Positions 52,938 through 61,914 of a stretch of 64,000 bases of DNA are shown here, in pieces. The DNA is from Amycolatopsis jiangsuensis (lineage in GTDB: Bacteria > Actinomycetota > Actinomycetes > Mycobacteriales > Pseudonocardiaceae): contig NZ_JACHMG010000001.1 in assembly GCF_014204865.1 (NCBI RefSeq), positions 3,560,501 to 3,624,500 of the forward strand. The letters are read 5' to 3'. A model generated the notes under the pieces. That model was not told the origin of the DNA. It saw nothing but the letters and a program-made list of their open reading frames with translations, and searched no databases. A program made the position numbers and the translations under genes. Within the stretch, counting starts at the first letter, position 1; each line of letters opens with the position of its first letter.

Positions 52938-53392
52938 GAGGTCACCTCCGGTTCACGCACCACAATGACGCTGTCCAGATCCGCGACCGGGCTACCATCG
53001 ACGTGGGTGACAGCCGTGCGCTTGACGACGAACTGCAACGCGCCACCCTTCTTGCGGTAAACGTCGGCGATCTGCGGGGAGGCGACGAGCGTGTTCCCGG
53101 AGTAGGCCATGGCGTGGTAAGTGAACGCCTGCTCGCCGTGCAACACCCAGCGCAGGTCCACCCCCAGGCCGGTGAGCCAGGCGAACGGGTCCGGCTGCTC
53201 CAGCTCGATCGCGAACAGAAACGTCGGCGGCACCGGAAGGCCGGGCAGGCCCGCATTCCGCGCGGCGAGTGGATCGCGGTAGACCGGGTCGGGCTGGCCG
53301 GTCGCCCCGGCGAAGGACGCCAGCCGCCCGGCTTCCAGCGTCATGGTGACCGACGGGAGCCTCGTGCCTTTGACGGAGTCGTCGATGGGCAT
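52934..53392 (-). CDS. FAS1-like (MaoC_dehydratase N) hotdog subunit
   Basis: A 152-residue hotdog-fold protein with FAGATGQPDPVYRDPLAARN and PVPPTFLFAIELEQPD, lacking the HIDxxxA catalytic pair. It is the expected non-catalytic partner of the MaoC subunit encoded next. The ATG lies two bases beyond the thiolase stop, showing co-transcription. Confidence 0.9.
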   Translation of the reverse strand: MPIDDSVKGTRLPSVTMTLEAGRLASFAGATGQPDPVYRDPLAARNAGLPGLPVPPTFLFAIELEQPDPFAWLTGLGVDLRWVLHGEQAFTYHAMAYSGNTLVASPQIADVYRKKGGALQFVVKRTAVTHVDGSPVADLDSVIVVREPEVTS

Positions 53393-53394
53393 GG

Positions 53395-54579
53395 TCAGCG
53401 CAGCTTCTCGTACAGGGTCACGACGGCCGCGCCACCGAGGCCGATGTTGTGCTGCAGCGCCACGTTCACGTCCTCGACCTGCCGCGGCCCCGCCTCACCG
53501 CGCAGCTGCCAGGTCAGCTCGGCGCACTGCGCCAGGCCGGTCGCGCCGAGTGGATGTCCCTTGGACAGCAGCCCTCCGGACGGGTTGGTCACCACGCGGC
53601 CGCCGTAGGTGTTGTCACCGTCGGCGATGAACTTCTCCGCGGTGCCCTCCGGGGTCAGGCCGAGCGCCTCGTAGCTGATCACCTCGTTGGTGGTGAAGCA
53701 GTCATGCAGTTCGACCACCGGGATGTCCTCCGGGCCGATGCCCGCGGACTGGTACACCTGCCGAGCGGCGGCCGCGCTCATGTCATAGCCGACCAGTTTC
53801 AGCGGGTCGCCCTCGAACGAGCTCGAAGTGTCGGTGGTCATCGCCTGCGCCGCAATCGCGACGTCGGTGCGGAGACCATGGGCGCGGGCGAACTCTTCGC
53901 TGGTGACGACCGCGGCCGCGGCACCGCAGGTCGGCGGGCAGCACTGCAGCCGGGTCAACGGCCCGTAGATGTGGGGTGCGCCCAGCACCTGCTCGATCGT
54001 CACGCTGTCCCGGAACACCGCGTAGGGGTTGTTCGCCGCGTGCCTGCGCGCCTTGACCGAGATCGCGGCGAACGTCTCCGGCCGGGCGCCGTAGCGATCG
54101 GCGTACGCGGCACCCGCGCTGCCGAAGTAGCGGGGCGCCATCGGTACGCCCTCGACCGGGTCCCCGACCTGGTCGAGCACGGTGTCGAAGCGCTCGAAGG
54201 GGCTCGGACGGTCGTCCCAGTGCGAGGTCAACGCGCCGCGCTGCATCTGTTCGAACCCGACCGCGAGCACACAGTCGGCCGCGCCGGAGGCCACCGCCTG
54301 CCGGGCCAGGAACAGCGCGGACGAACCGGTCGAACAGTTGTTGTTCACGTTGAGCACCGGCACGCCGGTCATGCCCACGCGGTACAGCGCCCGCTGCCCA
54401 CAGGTCGAGTCGCCGTACACATAGCCGGCGTAGGCCTGCTGCACCATCGCCAGTTCGGTGCCCGCATCGGCGAGCGCGGCCCGGACGGCGGCCTCCGCCA
54501 GCGCGTCGTAGGGATCGCTCTTCCTGGGCGTGGCGAAGGGAACCATCCCCACGCCCGCCACCAGCACTCGTTGGATCAT
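53395..54579 (-). CDS. SCP-x/lipid-transfer-type thiolase
   Basis: A 394-residue thiolase. NNNCSTGSSALFLARQAVA holds the nucleophilic Cys, VELHDCFTTNEVISYEALGL is typical of the lipid-transfer (SCP-x) subfamily, and SKGHPLGATGLAQCAE has the His/Gly motif. It cleaves a 3-ketoacyl-CoA. It heads an operon with two MaoC subunits and an SDR, together a set for beta-oxidation of a fatty or steroid side-chain acyl-CoA. A promoter TTGACA...TAACCT lies upstream. Confidence 0.92.
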   Translation of the reverse strand: MIQRVLVAGVGMVPFATPRKSDPYDALAEAAVRAALADAGTELAMVQQAYAGYVYGDSTCGQRALYRVGMTGVPVLNVNNNCSTGSSALFLARQAVASGAADCVLAVGFEQMQRGALTSHWDDRPSPFERFDTVLDQVGDPVEGVPMAPRYFGSAGAAYADRYGARPETFAAISVKARRHAANNPYAVFRDSVTIEQVLGAPHIYGPLTRLQCCPPTCGAAAAVVTSEEFARAHGLRTDVAIAAQAMTTDTSSSFEGDPLKLVGYDMSAAAARQVYQSAGIGPEDIPVVELHDCFTTNEVISYEALGLTPEGTAEKFIADGDNTYGGRVVTNPSGGLLSKGHPLGATGLAQCAELTWQLRGEAGPRQVEDVNVALQHNIGLGGAAVVTLYEKLR

Positions 54580-54615
54580 CAGCCCACCCTGGCCTAGTGT
54601 CCGTTCACATAGACG

Positions 54616-54643
54616 AGGTTAATGGCTGACGTACTGTTGTCAA
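54616..54643 (-). promoter_or_regulatory. Promoter of the thiolase operon
   Basis: On the minus strand TTGACA (54643-54638) and TAACCT (54621-54616) are 16 bp apart and lie 37 bases upstream of the thiolase ATG. It is one of the few near-consensus sigma-A-like promoters in the window. No operator was identified with confidence. Confidence 0.6.
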
Positions 54644-54775
54644 CAGGCAAGGATCGAGCAAGGACAGCTTTCAGCGATTCACAAGTCGGGGACGATGCGA
54701 GGGGGACGCCAGGCCGCAGGGGCGCCCGCGACGCGACGAACAGCTGTCCGTCGCGTCGGGGGTCGTGCTCCGGGC

Positions 54776-55561
54776 TCAACCGGCCCGATGCACCTCGACG
54801 CCGCTTTCCGCCTCGATCTCCGCCAGTTGTGCGTCCAGCAGACCGCCGTCAGTGATCACCAGGTCCAGCTCGGCCAGGCCGAGGATGCGGTACCGGGCGA
54901 AGCTTCCGTACTTGGAGCTGGCCGCGACCAGCACCGACGTCTCGGCCGCGGCGACGGCGGCCTGTTTGGGATCCACTTTGGACTCGGCGGGAATGGTGAC
55001 CCCGCGGCGCAGGTCCCACGAGCTGGTGCTGAGAAACGCGATGTCCAGGGACAGCTCGCGCAACGCGAGTGCCGGCAACCGGCCGACGGTGGACTGGTTG
55101 CGCTTCTCCACCCGGCCGCCCAGCGTGATGATCTCGATCGACGGGTGGTCCACGTAGGACGCCGCGATGACGAGATCGTTGGTGACCACGGTCAGGTCAC
55201 CGAAGCCGTCCAGGTGCGGACGCAGCGCCTGCAGGGTGGTGCCCGCGTCGAGGTAGATCGTCATCGACTCACGCACCAGAGTGGCCGCGTACCGGGCCAT
55301 GGCGTCCTTCTGCGCGACGTCGGCCCCGGCCTTTTCGGTGCGCGGCGGCTCCGCGGCCAGCCGCGCCACGATCTTCGCGCCGCCCTGGGTGGCCACGACC
55401 CGCCCCTGTCGCTCCAGCTCGGCCACGTCGCGGCGGACCGTCATGTGGCTCACGCCCACGAGTGCCGCGAGCTGCCGGTAGCTGAGCACGGAGTCGCGGC
55501 GCAGGTGGCCGAGGATGAGGTCCCGTCGCTGCTCCGGGATGAGCGGCGGTGCGTCCGTCAT
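54776..55561 (-). CDS. DeoR/GlpR-family sugar-phosphate regulator
   Basis: A 261-residue repressor. HTH SYRQLAALVGVSHMTVRRDV is at residues 27-46, and the DeoRC domain has YLDAGTTLQAL (phosphate-binding), VVTNDLVIA and SSKYGSFARY. It responds to a phosphorylated sugar. It follows the aldolase and kinase genes on the same strand, 28 bp beyond the aldolase start-side neighbour's operon, and probably controls the sugar-acid locus. Confidence 0.92.
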   Translation of the reverse strand: MTDAPPLIPEQRRDLILGHLRRDSVLSYRQLAALVGVSHMTVRRDVAELERQGRVVATQGGAKIVARLAAEPPRTEKAGADVAQKDAMARYAATLVRESMTIYLDAGTTLQALRPHLDGFGDLTVVTNDLVIAASYVDHPSIEIITLGGRVEKRNQSTVGRLPALALRELSLDIAFLSTSSWDLRRGVTIPAESKVDPKQAAVAAAETSVLVAASSKYGSFARYRILGLAELDLVITDGGLLDAQLAEIEAESGVEVHRAG

Positions 55562-55589
55562 CTCCGACCTCCTTAACGCCTCGTCGAGT

Positions 55590-56222
55590 CTAGCGAGCGT
55601 CCCACGCGGTTCCGTTGCGCCGAGTCAGGTCGCCGATCGCGCCGGCGTCCAGCAGCCGGGGGCGGCGGCCGTCGGTCAGCAGCACGATCCGGCACGTCTC
55701 CTCCAGTTCGACGGCCGCGGTGAGCGCGTCGCCGAGGTCCGCGCCGCTGGTGACCTGGCCATGGTTGGCCAGAAGCGCCGCGCGGAAGGAAAACGGCGGT
55801 GCGGCCAGCAGCGCGCCGAGTCCGGGATCGCCCGGCGCGCGATACGCGATCAGCGGCGCCTGGCCGACACGCATCAGGAAGTACGGCGTCAGCGGCGGTA
55901 CGGCGCTCGTCTCCGACCACGGCGGCAGGCACGCCACGGCGACCGCGTGCGGCGAGTGGACGTGCACCACCGCCGTATGGTCCCGGTTGCGCGCGTACAT
56001 CGCGAGGTGCACGGCGACCTCTTTGGACGGTCGCGGTCCGCCGACGTGCGCACCCTCGGCGTCGAGCACGGCGACGCTGTCCTCGCCCAGCCGGCCGAGA
56101 TCCGCGCCGGTGCCGGTGACGAGGATGTGCTCACCGTCGCGCACGCTGAGGTTTCCGCTGCTGCCCGGGCTGATCCCGGCGTCGGCCAGCCGTCGTCCGG
56201 CGGCCACCAGTGCGTCGATCAC
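55590..56222 (-). CDS. Class II aldolase/OtnC-like protein
   Basis: A 210-residue AraD/FucA-type metal enzyme. GSSGNLSVRDG is the phosphate-binding loop, HVHSPHAVAVAC carries two zinc His residues and NHG in ALLANHGQVTSG carries the third. The preceding proteins suggest the role of OtnC, which decarboxylates a 3-oxo-tetronate 4-phosphate. The start is a GTG overlapping the kinase stop (GTGA), so the two are translated as a pair. Confidence 0.9.
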   Translation of the reverse strand: MIDALVAAGRRLADAGISPGSSGNLSVRDGEHILVTGTGADLGRLGEDSVAVLDAEGAHVGGPRPSKEVAVHLAMYARNRDHTAVVHVHSPHAVAVACLPPWSETSAVPPLTPYFLMRVGQAPLIAYRAPGDPGLGALLAAPPFSFRAALLANHGQVTSGADLGDALTAAVELEETCRIVLLTDGRRPRLLDAGAIGDLTRRNGTAWDAR

Positions 56223-57436
56223 CGCAGCACCTCCCACGCCGTGACGAACATGTCCGGCGTACCGAAGTTGCCCGACTTCAACGCCAGCGCGACCCGGTCT
56301 CCCGCAGCGGTGACGCCCTCGGCCCAGCAGACTCCGGGAGCGATCAGCCCGCCGATGCGCAGCGCGTGCACGCCGAGCCGGTTGACGACCGCACCCGACG
56401 TCTCCCCGCCCGCGACGACGCACTGCGTGACCCCCGAAGCGATGGCCGCTTCGACGATACGAGACAGCGCTTCTTCGGTCCGCGCAGCGGCTTCCGGTCC
56501 GGACCGCACATCGTCCAGGTCGCCGACGGAGTAGATCACCGGCGCGCTCGCCGGGTCCTGCGCGGTGAACCATGCGAGGGCGTCCCGCACCACCCCGCCC
56601 GGATCCGAAGCGAGCCCGCCGACGTCGAGACGCAACGTCGGCTGGCCGTTCTCCGCCGCGTGACGGACCTGCTCACGAGTGCGCGCGGAGGCGCTGCCGC
56701 ACACGACGAGTCGTCGTCCGGCCGGTGTCGGCCAAGCCTCGGACGGGTCCGCGTCACCGCGAGCGCTGCCCAAGGCGAGTCCCGCCGCGCCGGACACGAG
56801 CACGTCGCCGGAAGTCGCTTCGGCGATCGTCACGAGGTCGTCGTCGGTGAGAGTGTCCACGACCAGGTACTTTTCCGCGGCTGCGGCGAGTGTTCCGGCC
56901 AGCTGCGCGGCGCCGGCGCGCACGATGTCCGCGTGGATTTCGCCGACGTCGTACCGTGTCTGCGGACGCAGCAGCTCGGCGACGCGCGAACGGGTCATCG
57001 GCGTGAGCGGGTGGTGCCGCATGGGCGAGTCCTCGAGCAGGACGTCGCCGACGTACAGCAAGCCGTCCCGGATCGTGCGGCCGTTGCCGGGGAAAGCCGG
57101 CGCGACGACCACGTGCTCCGCGCCGGTGCGCTCGGCCAGCGCGTCGAGCACCGGGCCGATGTTGCCGCGGTCGGTGGAGTCGAACGTGGAGCAGTACTTG
57201 AACACGAACCGCTCGCAGCCCAGCGCGCGCAGGCGTTCGCAGGCGGCCAGCGACGCTTCGACGGCCTCGGCGACCGGCGCTGTCCGGGTCTTCAGCGCGG
57301 CCACGACGACGTCGTTGCCCTCCGGCGGTTCGCCCGGGCCCGTGAGCACGACGGACCGTCTGCCGCGCGACGCGTAGGCCGCCGCGATGTCCGTCGCGCC
57401 GGTGAAGTCGTCGGCCACCACGCCGATCCTGACCAC
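56219..57436 (-). CDS. Four-carbon acid sugar kinase (OtnK/DUF1537 family)
   Basis: A 405-residue kinase. IGVVADDFTGATDIAAAYAS is the conserved substrate-binding start, FKYCSTFDSTDRGNIGP follows, and the C-terminal nucleotide-binding domain has VAGGETSGAVV and LKSGNFG. Members phosphorylate tetronates such as D-threonate, L-threonate or their 3-oxo forms. I chose the GTG at 57436 (GGAGGG at good spacing). It is divergent from a SAF-domain dehydrogenase across 118 bp. Confidence 0.92.
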   Translation of the reverse strand: MVRIGVVADDFTGATDIAAAYASRGRRSVVLTGPGEPPEGNDVVVAALKTRTAPVAEAVEASLAACERLRALGCERFVFKYCSTFDSTDRGNIGPVLDALAERTGAEHVVVAPAFPGNGRTIRDGLLYVGDVLLEDSPMRHHPLTPMTRSRVAELLRPQTRYDVGEIHADIVRAGAAQLAGTLAAAAEKYLVVDTLTDDDLVTIAEATSGDVLVSGAAGLALGSARGDADPSEAWPTPAGRRLVVCGSASARTREQVRHAAENGQPTLRLDVGGLASDPGGVVRDALAWFTAQDPASAPVIYSVGDLDDVRSGPEAAARTEEALSRIVEAAIASGVTQCVVAGGETSGAVVNRLGVHALRIGGLIAPGVCWAEGVTAAGDRVALALKSGNFGTPDMFVTAWEVLR

Positions 57437-57554
57437 GGTTTCCCTCCGCTCTGCCACTGTTCCCGACAGCATACGTGACGCCATGTGAACTTCTTTGAAT
57501 AATTTATACGACCGATGTTACAGTGGCGGCACACAGCGAGTACAGCGAGGACCG
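57437..57554. promoter_or_regulatory. Divergent promoter region of the sugar-acid locus
   Basis: The region contains an AT-rich stretch (57490-57510), TTGAAT at 57495-57500 as a possible -35 for the rightward genes with TTACAG 17 bp on, and inverted arms CCACTGT (57454) and ACAGTGG (57520). These are candidates for the DeoR operator. Assignment is by composition and symmetry. Confidence 0.4.
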
Positions 57555-58844
57555 ATGGTGATCCAGCACGAGACCGACACCCGTGGCGCACCCCTCCGGG
57601 TCGCCCTCACCGGGGCGCACGGCGGCTACGGCCGCACGCTTCTGGCCCAGCTGAAAGCGGTTCCCGGGCTGACCCCGGCCGTGCTGGTGGACCCGGACAC
57701 CGCAGGCGTGCACACGATGCTCGCCGAGCTGGGGCTGACCGGCGTCGCCGTGGTGCCCGGCGGGTCGGGAGTGGACTGGTCCGAAGTGGACGTTCTCGTC
57801 GAGGCGACCGGGCGCGTCACCGCGGGAGTCGGGTACGCGCGGGCCGCGATCGCCGCCGGATGCCACGTCGTCATGGTGAGCAAGGAGATCGAGACGGTCG
57901 CGGGTGTCGCGCTGGCACGGGAGGCCGCCGCGGCCGGCGTCCGTTACCTGCCCGGCGACGGCGACCAGCCCGCGAACCTCATCCGCCTGCTGGCCTGGGT
58001 CGAACGCGTCGGCCTGGAGGTCGTCGCGCTGGGCAAGTCCAGCGAGTACGACCTCGTCTTCGACCCCGCCACCGGCAAGCTCACCCAGCTGGATACGACG
58101 ATCGACGCCCCCGGCATGGCGGAGCTGCTGGAGCTGAGCGAAAACACCCTCGAACGCCGGGCCGAACTGGTCGCCGGTCTCAAACGCCGCGCGGCTGCCG
58201 ACTACTGCGAGATGACCGTGGTGTCCCAGTACACCGGGGCGCTGCCGGACACCGAGAGCCTGCATTACCCGGTCGCGCGGCCCGCCGAACTGGCCGACGT
58301 CTACGCCGAGCGCGAGCACGGCGGCCTGATCGGCACCCCGCGTTCGGTCGACGTTTTCTCCGCCCTGCGGCTGCCCGGTGAAGCGAGCTTCGCCGGTGGC
58401 GTGTTCGCCGTGGTGCGCACCAACGACCCCGAGACGTGGCAACTGCTCGCGGGCAAGGGCCACGTGGTCAGCCGCGACGGCCGGTACGCCTGCATCTACT
58501 GGCCCTACCACCTGATGGGCGTCGAAACCCCGCTCACCATCCTCGCCGCGGCCCACGGACCCGACCCGGCCCCGCCGGCGCGGCACGCGGTCCTCGCCGG
58601 CCGCACCGGGCGCGCCTTCCAGGCCGGAGACACCTTCGCGGTCGAGGGCCACCACCACGAGGTCGCCGGGATCGATCCGGTGATCCGGCCCGCCGAACCG
58701 GGCGACACGCTGCCGTTCTACCTGCTCGGCGGCGCCCGGCTGGTCCGCGACGTGCCCGCCGGGCACCTGCTCGGCTTCGCCGACGTGACCGGCTACGACG
58801 AGACGGCGGCCGCTCTCTTCCACGCGGCGGGTGAGGGCCGATGA
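57555..58844 (+). CDS. NAD(P)-binding dehydrogenase with C-terminal SAF domain
   Basis: A 429-residue protein. The N-terminal dinucleotide-binding fold VALTGAHGGYGRTLLAQLKA is of the homoserine dehydrogenase type. VMVSKEIETVAG and YLPGDGDQPANLIRLLAWVE follow, then a SAF domain (LPFYLLGGARLVRDVPAGHL). It resembles proteins encoded with sugar-acid kinases but lacks an assigned reaction in my knowledge. It probably oxidises the four-carbon acid ahead of phosphorylation, replacing LtnD/DenD. It overlaps the GntP gene (ATGA). Confidence 0.85.
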   Translation: MVIQHETDTRGAPLRVALTGAHGGYGRTLLAQLKAVPGLTPAVLVDPDTAGVHTMLAELGLTGVAVVPGGSGVDWSEVDVLVEATGRVTAGVGYARAAIAAGCHVVMVSKEIETVAGVALAREAAAAGVRYLPGDGDQPANLIRLLAWVERVGLEVVALGKSSEYDLVFDPATGKLTQLDTTIDAPGMAELLELSENTLERRAELVAGLKRRAAADYCEMTVVSQYTGALPDTESLHYPVARPAELADVYAEREHGGLIGTPRSVDVFSALRLPGEASFAGGVFAVVRTNDPETWQLLAGKGHVVSRDGRYACIYWPYHLMGVETPLTILAAAHGPDPAPPARHAVLAGRTGRAFQAGDTFAVEGHHHEVAGIDPVIRPAEPGDTLPFYLLGGARLVRDVPAGHLLGFADVTGYDETAAALFHAAGEGR

Positions 58845-60184
58845 CCGCCGGGGAACTGCACCTGGTCTTCGCCGGGATCGCGATCGTGCTGGTCGTGGTC
58901 GCGATCGCGAAGCTGAAGATGAACCCGTTCCTCGCGCTGCTGCTCGGCGCCGTGCTGCTCGGGTTCGCGAGCGGCCTAGGGGTCGACGGCACGGTCGGGG
59001 CATTCGAATCCGGTTTCGGCGACACGCTGTCGGACACTGCACCGGTGATCGGGCTCGGCTCGTTGCTGGGCGCGATCATCACCGGCACCGGCGGCGCGAG
59101 CCGGATCGCGGACGCGTTCATCGGTCACCGCCCGGTGAAGTGGATCCCGATCAGCATCGGGGTCGCGGCGCTGATCATCGGGCTGCCCAACATCTTCGAC
59201 GTCAGCTTCGTGATGCTCGTGCCGCTGGCGTACGCGCTGGCCCGCCGCACCGGCAGCCACCTGCTGTTCATCGGCATGCCGCTGGCCGCCGGGCTGTACA
59301 CCGCGCACGGCCTGCTGCCGCCGCACCCGGCGCCGACCGCCGCGGTCAGCGCCTACCACGCGAGCTTCGGTCTCACGCTGGCTTTCGGGCTGATCATCGC
59401 CGTGCCGACGCTGATCCTGTGCGGCCCGCTGCTGACCCGGTTCACGCGCCGCTGGTTCGGTCCCACACCGGACCTGGACGCGGGACCGGCCGCGGGCACC
59501 GAGGAGAAGGCCGAACGGCGGCCGCCGCTGTGGCTCGCACTCGGTGTCGTGCTGCTGCCGCCGGTGCTGCTGGTGGTCGGCGCGTTCGGCGTCGACAACA
59601 CCGCCGAGGGCAGCGTCGCGCACACGATCTTCTCCTTCTGCGACGATCCGGTGGTGGCGCTGCTGCTGTCGGTCGTGGCCGCGATGATCGGCCTCGGCCG
59701 GTCGTCCGGCCTGCGTGCCGGGCAGCTGCAGGGCATCGCGGCGAGCGGGCTGAAGACCGTCGGGCCGGTGCTGCTCATCGTCGGCGCCGGCGGCGGGCTC
59801 GCGGAAATGCTGGCCAAGACCGGGGTGAGCGACGTGATCGTGTCGTTCGCCAAGGGCTGGCACATCCCCGCACTGGTGCTCGCCTGGATCATCGCGGCGC
59901 TGCTGCGGATCTGCCTCGGCTCGGCGACCGTCGCCACGGTCACCGCGGCGGGCATCGTCGCGCCCATCGCCGCGGCGACCCCGGGGCTGTCCCCGGAACT
60001 GCTGGTGCTCGCGACCGCGTCCGGAGCGGTCATGCTGTCGCACGTCAACGACTCCGGGTTCTGGCTGTTCAAGGAGTACTTCCAGCTGACGGTCAAGCAG
60101 ACCTTCCGCACCTGGACGCTGATGCTGTCCCTCCAGTCGGTGATCGGACTGGCCGGCACGCTGGTGCTGTCGCTGTTCGTCTGA
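58841..60184 (+). CDS. GntP-family gluconate/sugar-acid permease
   Basis: A 447-residue permease with about 12-14 hydrophobic spans. GIAIVLVVVAIAKLKMNPFL at the start, HGLLPPHPAPTAAVSAYHAS in the middle, and DSGFWLFKEYFQLTVKQTF near the C-terminus are GntP hallmarks. The ATG overlaps the SAF dehydrogenase stop. It most likely imports the tetronate that the neighbouring enzymes use. Confidence 0.93.
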   Translation: MTAGELHLVFAGIAIVLVVVAIAKLKMNPFLALLLGAVLLGFASGLGVDGTVGAFESGFGDTLSDTAPVIGLGSLLGAIITGTGGASRIADAFIGHRPVKWIPISIGVAALIIGLPNIFDVSFVMLVPLAYALARRTGSHLLFIGMPLAAGLYTAHGLLPPHPAPTAAVSAYHASFGLTLAFGLIIAVPTLILCGPLLTRFTRRWFGPTPDLDAGPAAGTEEKAERRPPLWLALGVVLLPPVLLVVGAFGVDNTAEGSVAHTIFSFCDDPVVALLLSVVAAMIGLGRSSGLRAGQLQGIAASGLKTVGPVLLIVGAGGGLAEMLAKTGVSDVIVSFAKGWHIPALVLAWIIAALLRICLGSATVATVTAAGIVAPIAAATPGLSPELLVLATASGAVMLSHVNDSGFWLFKEYFQLTVKQTFRTWTLMLSLQSVIGLAGTLVLSLFV

Positions 60185-60218
60185 GCCCGGCAGCCGGCGT
60201 CACGTACCGTGGGCAGCG

Positions 60219-61901
60219 ATGACACACGCACAGTCCTCACGCACCACGCTCTCCGACCTCGCCCGGCGGCTCACCTCGCTCGACGGGCAGAGCTACGGCC
60301 GGTACAAGAGCCTGCAGGGCGCCTGGCGCGGCGACGGCTACACCGTCGACATCCGCAAGGCGCAGACGGACCCGTTCGCACCGGCGAGCCGCGTCGAGGT
60401 ACGCGTGCCCGCCGCGCACGCGGGCTTCCCCCGCGAGCTGTGGGACACGCCGGTTCGAGCGCGGGCGCTCGCCGACCAGCTGTTGCGCACACTGGGCGCG
60501 AGCCTGCGCGGCACGTTGCTGAGGGCCGACGTCGGCGGGCAGCAGGTGCTCGACCGCAGCGCGCTGCGCGTCCACGACGGTGCGCTGACGATCCACCTCG
60601 GCATCGACCTGCCCGGCCCGCGCCGTCGCATCGACGGGCACAGCGCGCGTAAAGCGTTGTGCGAGCAGCTGCCTCGCGCCGTCGAGACACTGCGCTACGC
60701 CGCGCTCGACCCGGAGCTGCTCGCAGCGTTCGTCGACTCGGTCGAGGACAGCGATGCGCTGCGCCGCGCGCTGCCCGAGCTGGGACTGGTCGCGTTCGTG
60801 GCCGACGGCGCCATGCTCGCGCGCCGCAGCGGAACCGACGACCGGCCGCTCACCGACGGCGTCGCGTTCCGTTCACCCGAGTCGATGCGCGTCACGGTGG
60901 AGCTGCCGAATCGCGGCACGGTCACCGGCATGGGCATCGCGGAGGGCATCACGCTCATCGTCGGCGGCGGATTCCACGGCAAGTCGACACTGCTGCGCGC
61001 GCTCGAACGGGGGGTGTACGACCACGTCCCCGGCGACGGCCGCGAGCTTGTGGCCAGCCGGGCCGCGACCGTGAAGGTCCGTGCCGAGGACGGACGCAGC
61101 GTGCAGCGCGTCGACGTCAGTGCCTTCGTCGGCGAGCTGCCGACCGGCGCGGACACGCGGGACTTCTCCACGTCCAACGCCTCCGGTTCGACCTCACAGG
61201 CGGCCACCACCGTCGAGGCACTCGAAGCGGGTGCCGAGGTGCTGCTGATCGACGAGGACACCGCCGCGACCAACCTGATGATCCGGGACGGCCGCATGCA
61301 GGAGCTCGTCGCGAAGGGCAACGAGCCGCTCACGCCGTTCGTCGACCTCGTGCGTCCGCTGCACGCCGAGCACGGCGTGTCGACGGTGCTCGTGATGGGC
61401 GGCTCCGGCGACTACCTCGACGTCGCCGACCGCGTGCTCATGATGGCCGCGTACGAGCCGGAGGACGTCACCGCACGCGCCGCGCAGCTGCGTGTGGAGA
61501 CCAGAACCGTTGAGGCGAAAGGCTTCCCCGCTGTGCGGCACAGGGTGTGCGCGCCGAGGTCGCTGTCCCCGGAGGTGAAGGGACGCCGCAAGGTGAAGCA
61601 GCGCGGCATCGACACGCTCACCTACGGCGAGGCCGACATCGACCTGCGCGCCGTCGAACAGCTCGTGGACCCCGGCCAGGTCATGGGCATCGGGCTCGCC
61701 CTGGCCCACGGCGTCGAAACGGGTCTGTTCGACGGCGAGCGCACGGTCGCCGAATTCCTCGACCGGCTGGAGGACGACCTCGCGAACGGCGCCGACGCGA
61801 TCGGCCACGGCTACCTCGGCGACTACGTCGTCCCACGCCGCTACGAGGTCGCCGCCGCGCTCGCCCGGCTCCGTCCACTTCGGATCGCGCGCTTCCGCTG
61901 A
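60219..61901 (+). CDS. ABC-class P-loop ATPase (COG3044-like)
   Basis: A 560-residue single-chain ATPase. The N-terminal half has GQSYGRYKSLQGAWRGDGYT and GIDLPGPRRRIDG, the Walker A motif is GGGFHGKSTLLRALE (about 248-262), a signature-like NASGSTSQAA follows and Walker B is VLLIDEDTAATNLMIRD. It is a soluble 'predicted ATPase of the ABC class' with no transporter partner; the family may handle RNA, but the role is unproven. It ends 14 bases from the end of the convergent Rhs gene. Confidence 0.9.
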   Translation: MTHAQSSRTTLSDLARRLTSLDGQSYGRYKSLQGAWRGDGYTVDIRKAQTDPFAPASRVEVRVPAAHAGFPRELWDTPVRARALADQLLRTLGASLRGTLLRADVGGQQVLDRSALRVHDGALTIHLGIDLPGPRRRIDGHSARKALCEQLPRAVETLRYAALDPELLAAFVDSVEDSDALRRALPELGLVAFVADGAMLARRSGTDDRPLTDGVAFRSPESMRVTVELPNRGTVTGMGIAEGITLIVGGGFHGKSTLLRALERGVYDHVPGDGRELVASRAATVKVRAEDGRSVQRVDVSAFVGELPTGADTRDFSTSNASGSTSQAATTVEALEAGAEVLLIDEDTAATNLMIRDGRMQELVAKGNEPLTPFVDLVRPLHAEHGVSTVLVMGGSGDYLDVADRVLMMAAYEPEDVTARAAQLRVETRTVEAKGFPAVRHRVCAPRSLSPEVKGRRKVKQRGIDTLTYGEADIDLRAVEQLVDPGQVMGIGLALAHGVETGLFDGERTVAEFLDRLEDDLANGADAIGHGYLGDYVVPRRYEVAAALARLRPLRIARFR

Positions 61902-61914
61902 GGCCGGGCACGCC

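Noticed and set aside
58976-60043. 355-codon minus-strand frame antisense to the GntP gene
   Set aside because: It is composed mostly of Arg, Gln, Asp and His, without hydrophobic core pattern; the opposite strand encodes an unmistakable GntP permease.
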